Assembly (NCBI GenBank): GCA_023105745.1
Contig: JALGQZ010000007.1
Location: forward strand, 55,719,569 to 55,783,568
Length of the DNA stretch: 64,000 bases
From: Austropuccinia psidii
Taxonomy: Eukaryota; Basidiomycota; Pucciniomycetes; Pucciniales; Sphaerophragmiaceae
Reading direction: 5' to 3'
In this document: positions 12,298-24,698 of the stretch, piece by piece
How positions within the stretch are numbered: the first letter of the stretch is position 1
How the letters are laid out: each line of letters opens with the position of its first letter
Position numbers and translations under genes: made by a program
Notes under the pieces: model-generated
Databases searched by the model: none
The model's input: only the letters and a program-made list of their open reading frames with translations
What the model was told of the DNA's origin: nothing

Positions 12298-15200
12298 TTA
12301 TAAAGCCCGCACTAAGCATAAGCATTCCATTTGGCTGGCTCCATACCTTGCTTCTGTTGGCTTTATCTGCCTTGAAATGAAACAAATTGGTCCTTCCACT
12401 GGTTTATCATTGATAATTTGTGTTTGGTGAAGTGCAGCACCTAGTCCCTCTCCACAAGCATCAATGTATAGTTTGAAGGGTAGTTTCCAATCTGGCATTA
12501 GAAGAAATGGGGCATTTGTTAGTGAATTTTCCAATTCTTCATATTCCTTGACTCTTTCTTCAGTCATTTCATAAACTGTTTGTTGGTCACATAATTTATA
12601 TAAGGATTTGGCAATTTTTGCAAAGTCTTTTATATGCTGTCTATAGTAACCAGGAAATCCTAAAAATGATTGCATTTCTTTTTTGGTTTGAGGCATTTGT
12701 TTAAGTAGTACTGCTGCCACTTTATTTTTGTCTATGCCTAGACTAAGGCCAGATACAACATGTCCTAGTGCTTTTAATTCACTATATGCAAAATGACACT
12801 TTTTCAAGGAAATTTTCATATTCACTTGGACTATTTTTTGTAGTACTTTTTCTAGTCTTGTAAGGTGATTTTCCCAAGTTTCTGAGCAAACTATGATATC
12901 ATCAATATAGATAATTAACCATCCTTCTGATAATTCCTCAGGAAATATGGTATTCATCATTCTTTGGTAATGGGAAGGTGCATTTTTTATCCCAAATGGC
13001 ATTCTTAAGTATTCAAAAATTCCACAGTGGACTATTATCCTCAGTAGTTTTTTGGCATTGTCTGTTAACAAATTTTTATGAAAACCCTTTAAGGCATCCA
13101 TAGCTGTAATGAACTTAGCTTGTGACAATTGTGTCAATGTCTCATGGATTCTAGGTATTGGATATCTATCTGGAATGGTATAGGTGTTCAGGGCTCTGAA
13201 GTCTCCTACCATCCTTGATTTTCCATTATGCCAAGTTATAATGACAGGAGTAGTAACTTCTACCTGTTCATTATGTCCAACTTTTCTCAATACTCCAAGG
13301 TCCATTAACTCTTTAATGTGTATCTCTAAGGCTTCTATAGCCCTTGGACTAGCTGGGTAAGCTGGTCTCCTCAGTAAGGGTGGGTAGGGCTTTTCCACAT
13401 TAAGAATTATGTCTACTTCATGCCCAATAATAGCACCTAGTGGCTCTTTGTCAGTTGCAAAGGCATCTTTGTACTTAAAGAAGAGGTTAATCAATTTTTC
13501 TTTCATTTTTTCTGTTAATTGTTGATTGAATTCTGCCTCTTTAAGTTGTTCAGATATAAAAAGTTCCTTTTCTGAAATATTTTCTTCCTTTTTAACAACT
13601 GCAATTTGTTTGTTATTATTTAAGAAGCCAAACTTTTGTCTCTTATTGTCTCCTATGGTAAAATATCTATCCTTCTGGTTAGAGATATCTATACCATAGA
13701 TTGATAAGTAGTCATTTCCCAGGATAAAGTGATTACTGGTACAGTTGTCCATTACCACAAATTCTAGTTTAATTCTGACACATTGTGAAGGGTGAGGGAA
13801 AATAAGTGTTAAGTCAATTATTCCAAGGGGCATCATGCTTTCACTTGCACTACTAAATTTGACACCTTGGATTGGTATAGGTTTTTCCTGCCAATCTGGA
13901 ACAATTGTACTTAAATAACTTTTACAAACACAGGTGCAATATGCTCCTGTATCCAAGTTCACCTTTGCTTCTTGGTTATTAACCATGACAATACTTATAC
14001 TTGATTTTCCAGCTGTATACCCCATTCCTCTTGCAGGTTTGGTTTTGTACAGTTTGGCATCTTGCACATTTGTCAGGTTTGTGTCAGATGTCCCAACTTG
14101 TGGTAAGTTTGAGTTGACATCTAGTACTTCATAAATTATATCAATATTATTAATTTCTGCATTAATTATATTGATTTCATCACTTTCAGAAGTTTCTGAT
14201 TCTTCTGTCTCTTTTTCAGAGTCAGATTCTTCCTCTTTGTCATTGTGGTTTTCTGTTTCCACAATTTCATTTATTTTTGCCTTTTTTAGGCAATTATTTG
14301 CTAAGTGTCCAATACCTCGACATTTATGGCATTTTCTGTGCTCATTATTATTGGATGTACTGGGCTTGAAGGATTCTTTTGATTTGTCTTTTTTGATAAA
14401 TGGTTTATTTGGGCTTTTAATGTCCAATTTATTCCAAGTCCTGCCAATTTTTGTTCTTGTCACTATGTCTTCCAGTGCATTAATGTACTCTTCTGTGGAG
14501 CATGGTTCTATACACCTGCTTCTTAGGGCATGTTCTAGCTCTCCTGCACGTTTCTTGAGTATTTTCATATGCACCATTCTTTGTGACATTTCTGGGTACA
14601 ATGCATTAAGCCTTTCAACTTGTTTCAGGAACCAAGTTAAAGGTTTGTCTTTCTCTGGGTCAAAGAAAGAATTTTCAAATGAATTTTCTATCTGATACCT
14701 CCAGGCATCATTTGCCCACTTGATGATTATTTCTTGTTTCCACCAAGACCAGGTATTTTTACCATTTGTTTGTCTTATGCCATAATACCATCTTTTTGCA
14801 GATTTCTCAAACAATGAATGTAATCTTGCAGTGATTAATTTATCTGGTATTGCATAGTCTTCTTGTAACATGTCAATTGTTTTAATAAATGACATGTGGT
14901 CATATTCACCTTCTCCTGTGAATGTTGGCCATTCTTTTAATTGAGGTGCTTCCTTCATTAAGACTTGGGTATTATCTTGGTGACTCAAGTCTGTTATGAA
15001 AGGATTTGTCAATTCCTCTTTTGTTCTAACAGGGCTTCTTATATGAGAAAATGGACTTGATAACTTTGGCATATTTAAATTAGCCTCATTCATTTTATCC
15101 ATTTTTTCAGTAATAAGCCTTATTTCACTTTGAATATCATCTTTTAGATGCATTCTTGCTTCATCACTTTTTTCCACATGGTCCAAAAGTAATTTTTGGT

Positions 15201-16263
15201 GTGATGAAGTCCTTTCTTCAAATTTTTCTACAGAAATACTTAGTTTGTTTAATTTTTGTGTAAGATTGTCAATACTCACATCATAATTGATTGTCAAAGT
15301 TTTCTCTTTGATATCACTTATGTATTTGTACAATTCTTGTTGTCCTTGTATTAATTTCTGAGTATTGTCAATTAATACTTTTGGTTTATTATTTTCAATC
15401 ATAAAGTTTATGTTATCAATTTCTTTCTTATTTTGTACAACAAGTATGGTTAAAGATGATAAGCTATTATTTATTTCTGGGAAAGATAATAAACTATTTT
15501 TAATGTCTTGAAGAGGTAAAATACTATTTTTAAGCTCTGTTAAAGTATTCACAACATCAGGAGACAATGTTATTTCTTTGGGAAATGGGGTTGTCTCATT
15601 CTTTGTTCCTCTTTGTCTTTGAATTCTATCAAAGTTCTGGCCATGTTGAAAACATTGTCCATGGCATCCTTTTGGATTTTCGGGATCCTGTAGCTTGGGG
15701 AATATGTTTTCCTCCAATTCTTTTTCTTGTTCTTCTCCCCTTCTTGGGGAAGTGGGTTGGCTTGAGGCTTGCTGGTAGAAGCTACTGGGGCTTCTTCCTT
15801 GGTTGCCTCCCTCTTTTTGGCGTGGTAATCCTTGATTTTTTTGATTTGAGGTTTGGATGACAGTGGATTCCATCCATTGGAGTATTTCACTATCTCCTCC
15901 TCTTTGAGGAACTTTTTCAGGATGTGCCAGGAGTTCATCACTCCTTGGTGTATTTGAGGCAGCATTTCCCAATCTTTGTCCTGGTACACTGTGTAATACT
16001 GCTTGTACTGGCTCATGTAGATGTCTATTTGAGCCCTCTGAATGTGATTTGTACCTATTTGAGTTACTCATACTTAGCTCCAATTCAGGTTCAGATATCA
16101 TGGGCATTTCTGGGACTTGCCTTTGGGATAGGGCACTTCCTTGTGTGGATTCTGTTCCACTGGGGATATTGCCCTTTCTTTTCCCTTTTGAGGAAACAGT
16201 TCTACCTCTGAATCCAGCTCCATCTGATTGGATGGAGTATTGGGAACCTCTTCTGGTAGTCAT
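12298..16263 (-). CDS. Element A Gag-protease-reverse transcriptase polyprotein
   Basis: A single 1321-codon frame. The N-terminal 230 residues are low-complexity and overlap another frame. Residues about 280-420 are charged and probably coiled. The Gag core ([20 protein letters not shown]) follows at about 455-560. A CCHC knuckle ([14 protein letters not shown]) is at 645-658, the aspartic protease site DTGA at about 771, and reverse transcriptase with YIDDII at about 1119, then the start of RNase H ([14 protein letters not shown]). The frame ends at a TAA where elements B and C have GAA, so this is one nonsense mutation just before the RNase H centre. The start ATG (MTTRRG) is shared by A, B and C. 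Confidence 0.92.
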   Translation of the reverse strand: MTTRRGSQYSIQSDGAGFRGRTVSSKGKRKGNIPSGTESTQGSALSQRQVPEMPMISEPELELSMSNSNRYKSHSEGSNRHLHEPVQAVLHSVPGQRLGNAASNTPRSDELLAHPEKVPQRGGDSEILQWMESTVIQTSNQKNQGLPRQKEGGNQGRSPSSFYQQASSQPTSPRRGEEQEKELEENIFPKLQDPENPKGCHGQCFQHGQNFDRIQRQRGTKNETTPFPKEITLSPDVVNTLTELKNSILPLQDIKNSLLSFPEINNSLSSLTILVVQNKKEIDNINFMIENNKPKVLIDNTQKLIQGQQELYKYISDIKEKTLTINYDVSIDNLTQKLNKLSISVEKFEERTSSHQKLLLDHVEKSDEARMHLKDDIQSEIRLITEKMDKMNEANLNMPKLSSPFSHIRSPVRTKEELTNPFITDLSHQDNTQVLMKEAPQLKEWPTFTGEGEYDHMSFIKTIDMLQEDYAIPDKLITARLHSLFEKSAKRWYYGIRQTNGKNTWSWWKQEIIIKWANDAWRYQIENSFENSFFDPEKDKPLTWFLKQVERLNALYPEMSQRMVHMKILKKRAGELEHALRSRCIEPCSTEEYINALEDIVTRTKIGRTWNKLDIKSPNKPFIKKDKSKESFKPSTSNNNEHRKCHKCRGIGHLANNCLKKAKINEIVETENHNDKEEESDSEKETEESETSESDEINIINAEINNIDIIYEVLDVNSNLPQVGTSDTNLTNVQDAKLYKTKPARGMGYTAGKSSISIVMVNNQEAKVNLDTGAYCTCVCKSYLSTIVPDWQEKPIPIQGVKFSSASESMMPLGIIDLTLIFPHPSQCVRIKLEFVVMDNCTSNHFILGNDYLSIYGIDISNQKDRYFTIGDNKRQKFGFLNNNKQIAVVKKEENISEKELFISEQLKEAEFNQQLTEKMKEKLINLFFKYKDAFATDKEPLGAIIGHEVDIILNVEKPYPPLLRRPAYPASPRAIEALEIHIKELMDLGVLRKVGHNEQVEVTTPVIITWHNGKSRMVGDFRALNTYTIPDRYPIPRIHETLTQLSQAKFITAMDALKGFHKNLLTDNAKKLLRIIVHCGIFEYLRMPFGIKNAPSHYQRMMNTIFPEELSEGWLIIYIDDIIVCSETWENHLTRLEKVLQKIVQVNMKISLKKCHFAYSELKALGHVVSGLSLGIDKNKVAAVLLKQMPQTKKEMQSFLGFPGYYRQHIKDFAKIAKSLYKLCDQQTVYEMTEERVKEYEELENSLTNAPFLLMPDWKLPFKLYIDACGEGLGAALHQTQIINDKPVEGPICFISRQIKPTEARYGASQMECLCLVRAL
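15570..16016 (-). CDS. Overlapping 148-codon ORF inside element A gag
   Basis: This frame starts [10 protein letters not shown] and ends RQPHFPKK. It lies wholly inside gag in a different frame. It has the same start, length and stop in elements B and C. It is rich in lysine, with a helical first half containing the motif [15 protein letters not shown] and a basic central part. Compared with C it has 8 amino-acid replacements, whereas the Gag frame over the same bases has 16. I do not recognise a domain. It could be a spliced accessory protein or alternative Gag N-terminus; a chance shadow ORF is unlikely given its retention in B. Confidence 0.65.
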   Translation of the reverse strand: MSQYKQYYTVYQDKDWEMLPQIHQGVMNSWHILKKFLKEEEIVKYSNGWNPLSSKPQIKKIKDYHAKKREATKEEAPVASTSKPQANPLPQEGEKNKKKNWRKTYSPSYRIPKIQKDAMDNVFNMARTLIEFKDKEEQRMRQPHFPKK

Positions 16264-16340
16264 AATTTAAGAAATAAAGCAAAATGAAAGTATTTTAGGA
16301 TAAAAATTCTTTTTATGGCAGTTATAAAAGAGGTGCTCAT

Positions 16341-16490
16341 CTTCAGAGTCTTGAATGGTGGGTCCTGGAAAGTCTAATTTCTTAGCTTTCTTTCTTTTAG
16401 TGATAAATGGTGTTGGAGAACTTTGACAAGTTTCTTCCACCAATCTCTCAACAGTAGTTTGGTTATTTTCTGTTGGGTTATCCTCAAACA
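16341..16490 (-). CDS. Candidate upstream exon of the overlapping ORF, element A
   Basis: The 150-bp segment encodes VFEDNPTENN, then a basic KRKKAKK run and a PGPTIQDSE end. It is preceded on the minus strand by a pyrimidine-rich TTTTTTAG acceptor. The same segment, also 150 bp, is in C (55618-55767). At the 3' end A has GAAG followed by ATGAGC, where C has GAAG followed by GTGAGC, so the donor GT is mutated here. No ATG is visible in the exon, so it would need an upstream exon. Confidence 0.45.
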
Positions 16491-16981
16491 CTAAAAAAGA
16501 CAAATAAATATAAGCCTTTTTATAAGAAGTGTTATTTTTTTGGAAAGATATGGCAATTTTCCACGTAGAAATTGCTTTTATATCTTTAAAAAATTGAAAT
16601 GAATAAAGAAATGATAAAAATGAATAAAAATAACTTTTTTCATTGGCTTTTAATATTTTTTATTTTTATTTTTAAGGAATAAAATAAAAATTAATATGAT
16701 TCTTTATAAATTAAATTATAATGAAAATTCTTTTTAATTTATATAATATCTTTTTTAATCACTAGAGTCACTCAAAGAAAGTTCTTGAAAGTCTAAGGAT
16801 GTGAAAAAACCACGTGTAAGACAGCACAATTGCTTTCCAAATGCCTCAATAGCTTTTAAAATCAATAAAATATAAAATTATTATATAATTTTATGATTAT
16901 AAATATAATTTATTATTGGATAAACCCAATTCAAATCTTTTTAAAGGTCTTTTAAGTAAATATCACGGCCAGGCCCCCAAA
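16491..16981 (-). other. Element A leader with candidate PBS
   Basis: Non-coding leader between 5' LTR and gag. At 16964-16979, two bases from the LTR, the minus strand reads TGGGGGCCTGGCCGTG, a candidate tRNA primer-binding site that is identical in C and nearly so in B. The rest is AT-rich without a credible ORF. Confidence 0.6.
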
Positions 16982-17715
16982 TGTAAGGTTTGACTATGAA
17001 ACAATAAGTAAAAATTACTAATATTTTACTTATTGTACTATGAATGTCCTTATAAATGAAATAAATAAGATAAATAATAATTATAATAATAAAGAATTAT
17101 TATAATTATGGCGTAAAAATAATTATATTATTAATAAAATATAATAATATAATTTATATTATAAAATATAATATAATAAAATAAATATATTAATATATTT
17201 AAAAGCACTTTATTATTGTTACAAAAAAATAATAAAGGCATAAAAAATTGTTTTTTATTAATAACAAACAATTATTAACAATAATATTACCAATATTAAA
17301 GTTATAAATTAATATAAATACTATTTATATTAATTAAAGAATTATTAAAATAATAATAAAGAGAAAAATATTACGATGAGAGAAAATAACCTACTTTGAA
17401 CACTTAATATAATAATTTTGAAATATTTTACGCCAAAAAATATAAATACAACCTTTTCAAATTGTATTTACAATAAAAATAAAGAAAAATTACTAATATT
17501 CTTGATTTTTACTTGGAAACGAGTTTTTAGAGAGATTTTTAGCAAAAACAATTAAATAAATGATTTAATTACGTCAAAATAGATGATTATAACAAAGTGG
17601 TCTTTGGTCTTTAATAATATAATAGTTTTATATATAAAGAATAAAGAAATTACCTTTGATTTAATTGAATTAATGTTTTTGATGCATCTGAGGGGAAAAT
17701 AGAGTAAAAATAGCT

Positions 17716-17724
17716 CTATTTATA
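17716..17724 (-). promoter_or_regulatory. TATA box of element A 5' LTR
   Basis: Minus-strand TATAAATAG, placed as in every other family I LTR of the window (54357-54365, 29169-29177, 60076-60084). It is followed about 50-70 bases downstream by a conserved AAAGGTAA, which could be a splice donor. Confidence 0.6.
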
Positions 17725-18015
17725 GTAAATACCTCCCTCCTGCAGTCCAGAAGGCTTCTAGTAGACGTGTACTGATCATATCCACTGGAATTGATCAATA
17801 TTTTAAGGTTTGGAGATGATTACATAATGATCAAACCATATTGCATCATTATTACACCATTATTTAGAGTTATCACTATAACTCTAAAGTTGATGACATC
17901 AGAGGCTTGGCAGAACCCCAAAATTAGTAGATTTTATTAGTTTTAATCATAAACTAATAGTATTCGCCAATCCTATCACTCATATGACTGTTAAACTTAA
18001 TTTAAGGTTACAGTA

Positions 18016-19935
18016 TGTAAGATGTGACTATGAAGCTGATGATAATATTACTATTATTCAACAGTACTATGTCTGTTCTTATGAAATATAATAATAAAAA
18101 TTATTATAACCACAATTAAATAATTATAAAATTATTTCTTTCACTTGTTATACACTACTAGTGATTATAACAGTGAGCAGTAATTGTCTACTAGAATCAA
18201 TTACAAGAAGAATTTAATAATAAAAACTTCTTTATTAAAATAATAAAATTATTTTAATATATGATTATCTTTTACAAGAATAATTATAAAGATAATTGTT
18301 GAAGAAAACTATTACTAGAGAAAAACTTTAAGAATTAAGAATGAATGACTCACTAATACTCCAAAGAACTTATTGATAGATAAGAGTAGAGAAATTTGAC
18401 GGGGAATTGTGGATTTAAGGGATCAAAAGGATTTATAACAATATCACAACAATATATAGTTGGATTCTAGGATTTCACGTCTTTCTGGATGATTTTGAAA
18501 GATTTAAAACACTTAAGAATAGCTTTAACTAATACTTACTTGTTGGTAATAATGATTTAATAAATTGATAAGATGATGATATGGAAAAAACAGCAAGAAT
18601 AGGCTTCTTTTAAGTCAACAACAGCTCACAGAGGCGTGCCATGGAGCAAACTGAAAAACCAGTGAGTGAGAAAACAATAAACCCTTTTGGATTAATGATT
18701 GCATCATCTGTTGTCACATAAGATTATCATAATTACTTAATTGATGCTTTTATGTGACTACCAACCCCAATATGGTTAAGAATAAAAGGAGTAACATCTG
18801 TAAATCTTCTTTTATTCTAAAATAATCATTGATTTCTCAAAGTTATAAATGTTATTGCCAATTTCATCACAGGTTGTAATTACTGTGAATTTTTGAAGAT
18901 TCAGTGTTTCACGTAGAATGGTCAAAAATGGACTGTAAGTAAAACTTTTAATTTTACTAGTAAAGCCATAATTATTTTTGGTTGTACCATAGATAATACA
19001 GTTCTTCATTGGTCCTGAAAGTTTCAGGAAGATTCATTAAGAATTGTATTTTTAATGAATTTTTGAAGTTTTTACCTCATTTCTACGTAGAATTGCAAAT
19101 AGCAGTATTTTGCTGGTTGCTATGAGGTAAATCAATGAATATGGATCCCAAAAGGGTTTAATTACTCTTTTAGGGTCTAGTCATGGAAATTCATCAAGAA
19201 TTGACGTGGTTACAGGAGCCTAAGTAGCTTATTACCTCCTTGGCACGTCAAAATAGCAGGTTATTTGCTATTTTTCTTATGATTACAGTAGGTGTAACTT
19301 GGTAACCAAGTTCCCAAAGAGTTTTAGTTTACCAATTGGGCCAAGATGAGCCATGGATCCATGCTCTGGAGCTATCCACGCCTCTGAGGCCTCAGAAGTT
19401 GGGTACCCTGGCTCTCTTTGATGTCTTTTGTCCCCCTTGCCTAATTTTTACGTCAAAATAGTAATTTAAGCTTAAAGTGAGATATCCACTATGGGTGTAC
19501 CAAAAGTCTATGTAAGAATACCATAATATTAAGTGCTCAAAACATGCATAACACTATTCTTAGTGTATATGTAACATGGGATTTCTCACTTTCCCATTAT
19601 TTTGGCTAAAAATCAAGAAAAACAAAAGTTTTCACGGATCTTTTATGTGGTATTAATGATGTGGTATTGAAGTATTTTCCATTTTACCACCTTAAATACT
19701 TAAATTGAGCTTATTCACTCTATGGAGCTACCCTAGGTGAATTTTTATGTAGAATTCAAATCTGGCCTTAAATCCATGGATTTACTTACTCAATAAAAAG
19801 TTATTCATCTTTTCTGAAATTGAAAATGATGAATTTTGGATATATGCATGACTTATGAGTTATGCATAATTCAAAATTTCTTTTTAAGATAATTGTGGCC
19901 TATTTGGGTATGTAAAATATACCTCAAGGCTCACA
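18016..19935 (-). repeat. Solo LTR of a third family nested in element A 5' LTR
   Basis: It starts TGTAAGATGTGAC and ends CAAGGCTCACA in plus-strand text and is flanked by CAGTA on both sides (18011-18015 and 19936-19940), a perfect 5-bp target duplication. It has no internal coding, so it is a solo LTR left by recombination. Its terminal sequence resembles the family I terminus, and parts of its body resemble 21431-23567. The orientation is inferred from those termini. Confidence 0.88.
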
Positions 19936-20256
19936 CAGTAGGTGATCATAACTGCTCAATTTAAGCTCAAACCTTGATCTTTAATAACTTTTAAGCTTTA
20001 CACGCTACAGCAATTCAGAGAGTGAATTCTGATAGCCTGACATAACCGTATTATGCTGCCAAGTTCTTTCCATTACATCATCAAAACTCTAATTTTGATG
20101 ATTTTTCTTGTAACTCATCTTTTCTGTTGAAATTCAATATTTTAAACTTCAAATCATGATTTCAGGGGGTTATACCCTGAATTTAATAATACAAATTACA
20201 TCATTCTTCACGAATAAACTAGTATAATCCAACTGTGTACTCTATTTTTAAGTTTA

Positions 20257-20280
20257 GACCACTTTCACAACAAAGTGGTC
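20257..20280. repeat. Conserved hairpin in family I LTR
   Basis: GACCACTTT and AAAGTGGTC form a perfect 9-bp inverted repeat around a 6-base spacer. Related sequence is at 53728-53751, about 28558-28581, about 40437, about 9703 and about 60693, with occasional mismatches. Confidence 0.6.
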
Positions 20281-20920
20281 AACAGCTCTGTTGATTTTTA
20301 TCATTATTTCATCATAGGTTTTAACCTTGTTTATAAATTGTAAAATAAAGTTCATATCTGTGTTCTTACATTAACTACGTGGTAACTTTATTTTTGGTTC
20401 ATCACTCTATCTTGTATAGTTTAAGAGATATTAGCTATGATCCTTGAATATATGCGTTGACCAAAAAAGTGCATATATTCAGGTTAATTCCTTAAGTATT
20501 AACTTGAGAAATTAGCTCATTAATTGTTTTATGTTTGAATTTTCATGGGTAATCCAATGGTACAATTTATTTCACATGTTGTTTCATTGGTTCTTGAAAT
20601 AAATAAGGATTTATGGTTTTTATAAGGTATTATTCCTTATAACTCATTAAATATTGACTTTACAGATATGCCATAAAAATGGTATATGTTTATTTTACCA
20701 TGAGGAATCCACTGGTATAATTTATTTCAAATGTTGACTCATTGGTTTTTAAGTTAAACCAATTTTTGTACCAATTTATGGTATTTTTGTATTTTTGAAG
20801 TAATTAATTTTAATGTATAATTATTCTAAGTAACTTTAGTATAATTATCTTAAAGGTATAATTATTCTGAGTCTTTCTTGTGACCTTATTGGGTATGTGG
20901 TCATATCTCAAAGGCTCACA

Positions 20921-21430
20921 AACATTCTTTATTTGTTACATAATTTACATAAAAATTATTCTCCTAAATAAAGCAAATCCCCATACAAAAATCCATAGGA
21001 CCTCATTTTACCTCCCTCAAATTATCCAAACTAACGTTTTCAAATTGTAAGTCACTGAATACATGCTATCTTCCACATTCAATCCTGATTTCATTTCAGG
21101 AAGAACCATAATAATTGAAATGTTTGAAGTCTTCAGAAAATATTTCAATCCATTTATTTGCCATTATTATACCAACTTTGGCCAAAACACCTATTTTTTG
21201 GAAATTACAAATCCATGTCCCAATTAAAACCACTAATACAATCTATGATTCAATCTTTCCCCAGCTTTTATATGTCAAAGGGATAATTCACAATACAACA
21301 TTAAATAAGCTTTTGGGTTACAAATCCAAGCATTCTCATTTGACACACACACATTAAAGTGAAACCATACCTTCATTTCTCATGTTTTTTGAGTTGAAGG
21401 ACATTATTTGTATCACTTTATCAGTAATTA
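20921..21430. other. Short unassigned spacer between two LTR insertions
   Basis: AT-rich sequence between element A and the next solo LTR. I see no supported gene. Its last five bases, AATTA, are the left target duplication of that LTR. Confidence 0.5.
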
Positions 21431-23567
21431 TGTAGGGTTTGTCTATGAAACTCTTGATAATAGTAGCAATATCAAGAGTACTATGACTGTCCTCAATAGA
21501 AATATATGATATAATAAAATATTATAACCACAAAATTAAATATAAGTATTAAAAATAATTATATATAAAAATAATAAATTTAATTATTATTATAAAATAT
21601 AATAATAATTATAATAAATTATAATTATTCTATTATTGTTATATTCACTGACAGTTATAACAATAAGAAGTGTAAAGCTCTTAATGAGACAATTACACAT
21701 GGAAAATATGAATATTAACCACTTATAAATAATATAAATATTATTTATAAAGGAATTAAAACACACACTGGGCAGAAATAATCCTTATAGAATAAAATTT
21801 TATATAAAAAAGCTAATACTAGATAAAAAAATATAGAACTTTAGAGAAAACTTACTTATAATATTTATTTAATACAACAAGTCAAACAACAACAGTTATT
21901 ATATTAAAAAATAATTCTAAGTTAAAAACACGCCAAAAATCAATGATTTTAAATCTAAAAAAACTTTTTATAATAAAAATTAAGATTAAAATCTGTGGAT
22001 TTTTAAAAGATATTTAAGATGATAATTTAATATAATAAAATATCTTATTTGTGATTACAACAATAATCTAGATTCTATGATTTCAATTTTTTAATTTTAA
22101 TTAATAAAGAATAAAATAGCTGAAGAATTACTTTAATACTAAGATTTTATATTCAATAAAACTTTACCTGTTTAAATTTCTAATATTATTGGATTGATAA
22201 TGAATGATGGACAAAACCAGTGATGAAAGACTCTTTTTTATGTCTTCACAGCAGCTCTCATGATTCATAATGGATATAGAAGGCGTGCTCAGGTCGAAAC
22301 TGAAAAACCATGCTTAAAAAGAAAGTTCTTGACTTAAGGTAACTTATTTTTAATTCCAATTTAAAGTTATCAGTGTTATTCTTAACTCCATGTAACTTTA
22401 ATCCTCATTTAAGCTAATTATTTTAAGTTTCAATATAAACAAACTTATTTATATTAAAGCTCATTACATGAAAAACTTAAAAATAGAGTTTCAAGAAGAA
22501 ATCTCTTAAACTCAATTTTTAATTAATTTTTAAAGAAATTATAATTTTCTTTGAGCTTTGTTTAAAAGAGTAAATTTCCAGGCTAAATACCCAGGAAATT
22601 TATTTTTAAAAGATACTTCAAATTTAATTTATATACAGATAATGTTAAAATGTAAGCTGTGTGAGATTTTCAAGCAAATCCATTAAGAATTGTATTTTTA
22701 ATGAATTTTTGAAGTTATTGCTATTTTTCAATGTAAAATAGCATTACACACTAAAACTTAAGTTTTGATAGGGTTTTAATGCTTTAAAATTTAGAGTTTT
22801 AGACTTTTTTAAGCTTTTACAGTTCTTAAAACCTTGAATTCAAGCCTGAATTTTGGGATTTACCCTTTGGCAGCTTGAAATTCCTGTCTAAATTGGGATA
22901 AAACCAGTTTAAAATTTAATGTTGGATCAAAGTCTAATCTTAAAGCTTAAATAAGTTTGAAAATCCTCCAATACAGGTGGACAATCTTAATTGAATCCTT
23001 GCAGATCCAAAAAGCTGGGTACCCCAGCTCTATTTGGTCTTTTCCCTTTGTCCCACCTTTTTGCATGGATTTTGCCCTTTTATTTATTTAAAGCCATATT
23101 ATGGCCTTAAACCTTTTAAGTTGAGCTCATGCAGGATTTACATTCTGTATGGCAAATCCTTAGCCAATTCAGTAAATATACACCACACCTCAATCTTAAC
23201 TAAAATTTTGGTAAGTTGGCATAAACCTTATGCAACTTTAAATTTAAGCTTATTTAACCTTAAATTTAACAATTCTAAGAAAATGTTACAAAAGTTAAAT
23301 TAGTACTGTGATATTCTTAAATCTTCTAATAACATATAAAATAAGTGTTTTTGGGTATAACACCCTATGGATGTACCCTAGGTTATTTTTGGTGTAGAAT
23401 CCAAAAATGACATAATATTTATAACTTTGTTTATCCAAAAAAAGTTATACTTTTTTTGTTATTTTTTATTTTCAATTCAATTAATAAGTCTGTTGAAGAC
23501 AAATTTAACTGTGTATAAAGTTATTTGTGTCTTTATGGGTATGTTATACATACCTCACATGCTCACA
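21431..23567 (-). repeat. Solo LTR of a fourth family
   Basis: It starts TGTAGGGTTTGTC and ends CATGCTCACA and is flanked by AATTA at 21426-21430 and 23568-23572, a perfect 5-bp target duplication. The length is 2137 bp. It shares blocks with the solo LTR at 18016-19935 (for example ATTAAGAATTGTATTTTTAA), so the two are related subfamilies. No coding is present. Confidence 0.87.
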
Positions 23568-23572
23568 AATTA

Positions 23573-24698
23573 CTAAGCATGGAATAAAAATTGAACACTT
23601 TTGAGTACTAATGAACAGATGTTGGTGATACATTGATTACCATTGTATCAAGAGAACACAGGCCCTTTTTTATAATTACTTTTGGGATTATTTTGTCTTT
23701 TTCCTTAATAATCTAGTCTTCTTTTAATAATTATCTCTCCTCTGTTCTGTCTTTCAAAAATGACAACCACCTTATTTCTCTATTTAGTGTTGTTTTAAAC
23801 TTCACAATTGGAATTCCATGTCTTAAAACTTTCAACACCAAACACAGATTTTCTTTAATCCTTGTCATTCCTTGTGGTTATGATAATCTTGCTTAAGTCC
23901 TTGATTGTATTTATGTGGAGCTCAACTCAAATTTCCATTTGAGCCATATGTTTCTCTTAATATTTCCCTTCAACTTTACATACTCAGGACTTCCTTTGTC
24001 AATTCTTTTCCATATTTTCCAACTCTCTTTTTTTGACTTGATTTTACGGTATTTACATCAGAGATAAACATATTCTTTAAAAGGGTATATCCGTCTTTAT
24101 TAAACACATAATACAATGGTTTTGATTTTTTGATGTTTGCTTAGATAAACATATTCATTCAATTTTTAACAATCTGAAACTCTTTCCTTAAAATTTTTCT
24201 GATTTCCATTTTTTTTGTACAATCTACTAATTCACATTTTTTGCTTTTTATATGGCTATGTATTTACCATTTTTAGTAATATAATGAATATGCCATACTT
24301 TAAATTTATTTAACTTTTTTTGTGCTATTTTTGCTAATTTTCATTAAAATTTAAATAATTCTTTTTCTTGTGAAAATTTAATTTCAATTTCTGAGTCAAT
24401 CTTGATTATTCATTTTCTTGTTTTTCCTGGACCACTTTCTGTTCTGGATATTTTTCTTTTTTATGCGTAATTTGACATTTTGGGAGGCCAAACAAAATAT
24501 TCCATTATTTTGTTGTTTTTTTCTCTTTTTTGAATTTTTTTTTTAAAGAAAGTATATTTTTATTAATAATATTATGATTCTTATTATATCAATACTTTTT
24601 TTAAGGTGGTATGGCATATAAAATTGATTTTTTTTAAAAGAGTTATTGCTTTTATCTTTTTTTTGAGGGTTTTTGGATTTTTTTTAAAAAAAAGAAAT
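23573..24698. other. T-rich unassigned region
   Basis: No gene is visible. From about 24450 on, the sequence becomes the left side of a large imperfect inverted repeat centred near 24768. Confidence 0.4.

Larger units (their letters stand above)
8334..20920 (-). mobile_element. Element A: near-complete family I Ty3/Gypsy chromovirus-type retrotransposon
   Basis: This is a full-length minus-strand LTR retrotransposon. Its two LTRs are 8334-10360 and 16982-20920, the latter enlarged by a nested solo LTR. The internal region of 6.6 kb holds gag-pol, with a polypurine tract beside the 3' LTR and a PBS-like site beside the 5' LTR. The flanks are AACAG (8329-8333) and AACAT (20921-20925), a 5-bp target duplication with one mismatch. 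The two LTRs differ at only a few positions in their first 130 bases, so the insertion is fairly young. Only two disabling lesions are evident in the long frame: a nonsense codon at 12298-12300 and a short deletion near 10670. Confidence 0.93.
16982..20920 (-). repeat. 5' LTR of element A, interrupted by a solo LTR
   Basis: The LTR is split into 16982-18015 and 19936-20920, about 2.0 kb in total without the insert and one CAGTA copy. It ends AAAGGCTCACA at 20920. It drives transcription of the element on the minus strand; the TATA motif is at 17716-17724. Confidence 0.92.

Noticed and set aside
15567..15860. Antisense ORFs opposite the gag overlap region (also 55893-56180 and 56244-56519)
   Set aside because: Their openness follows from two open frames on the other strand; lengths differ between copies and no independent signal is present.
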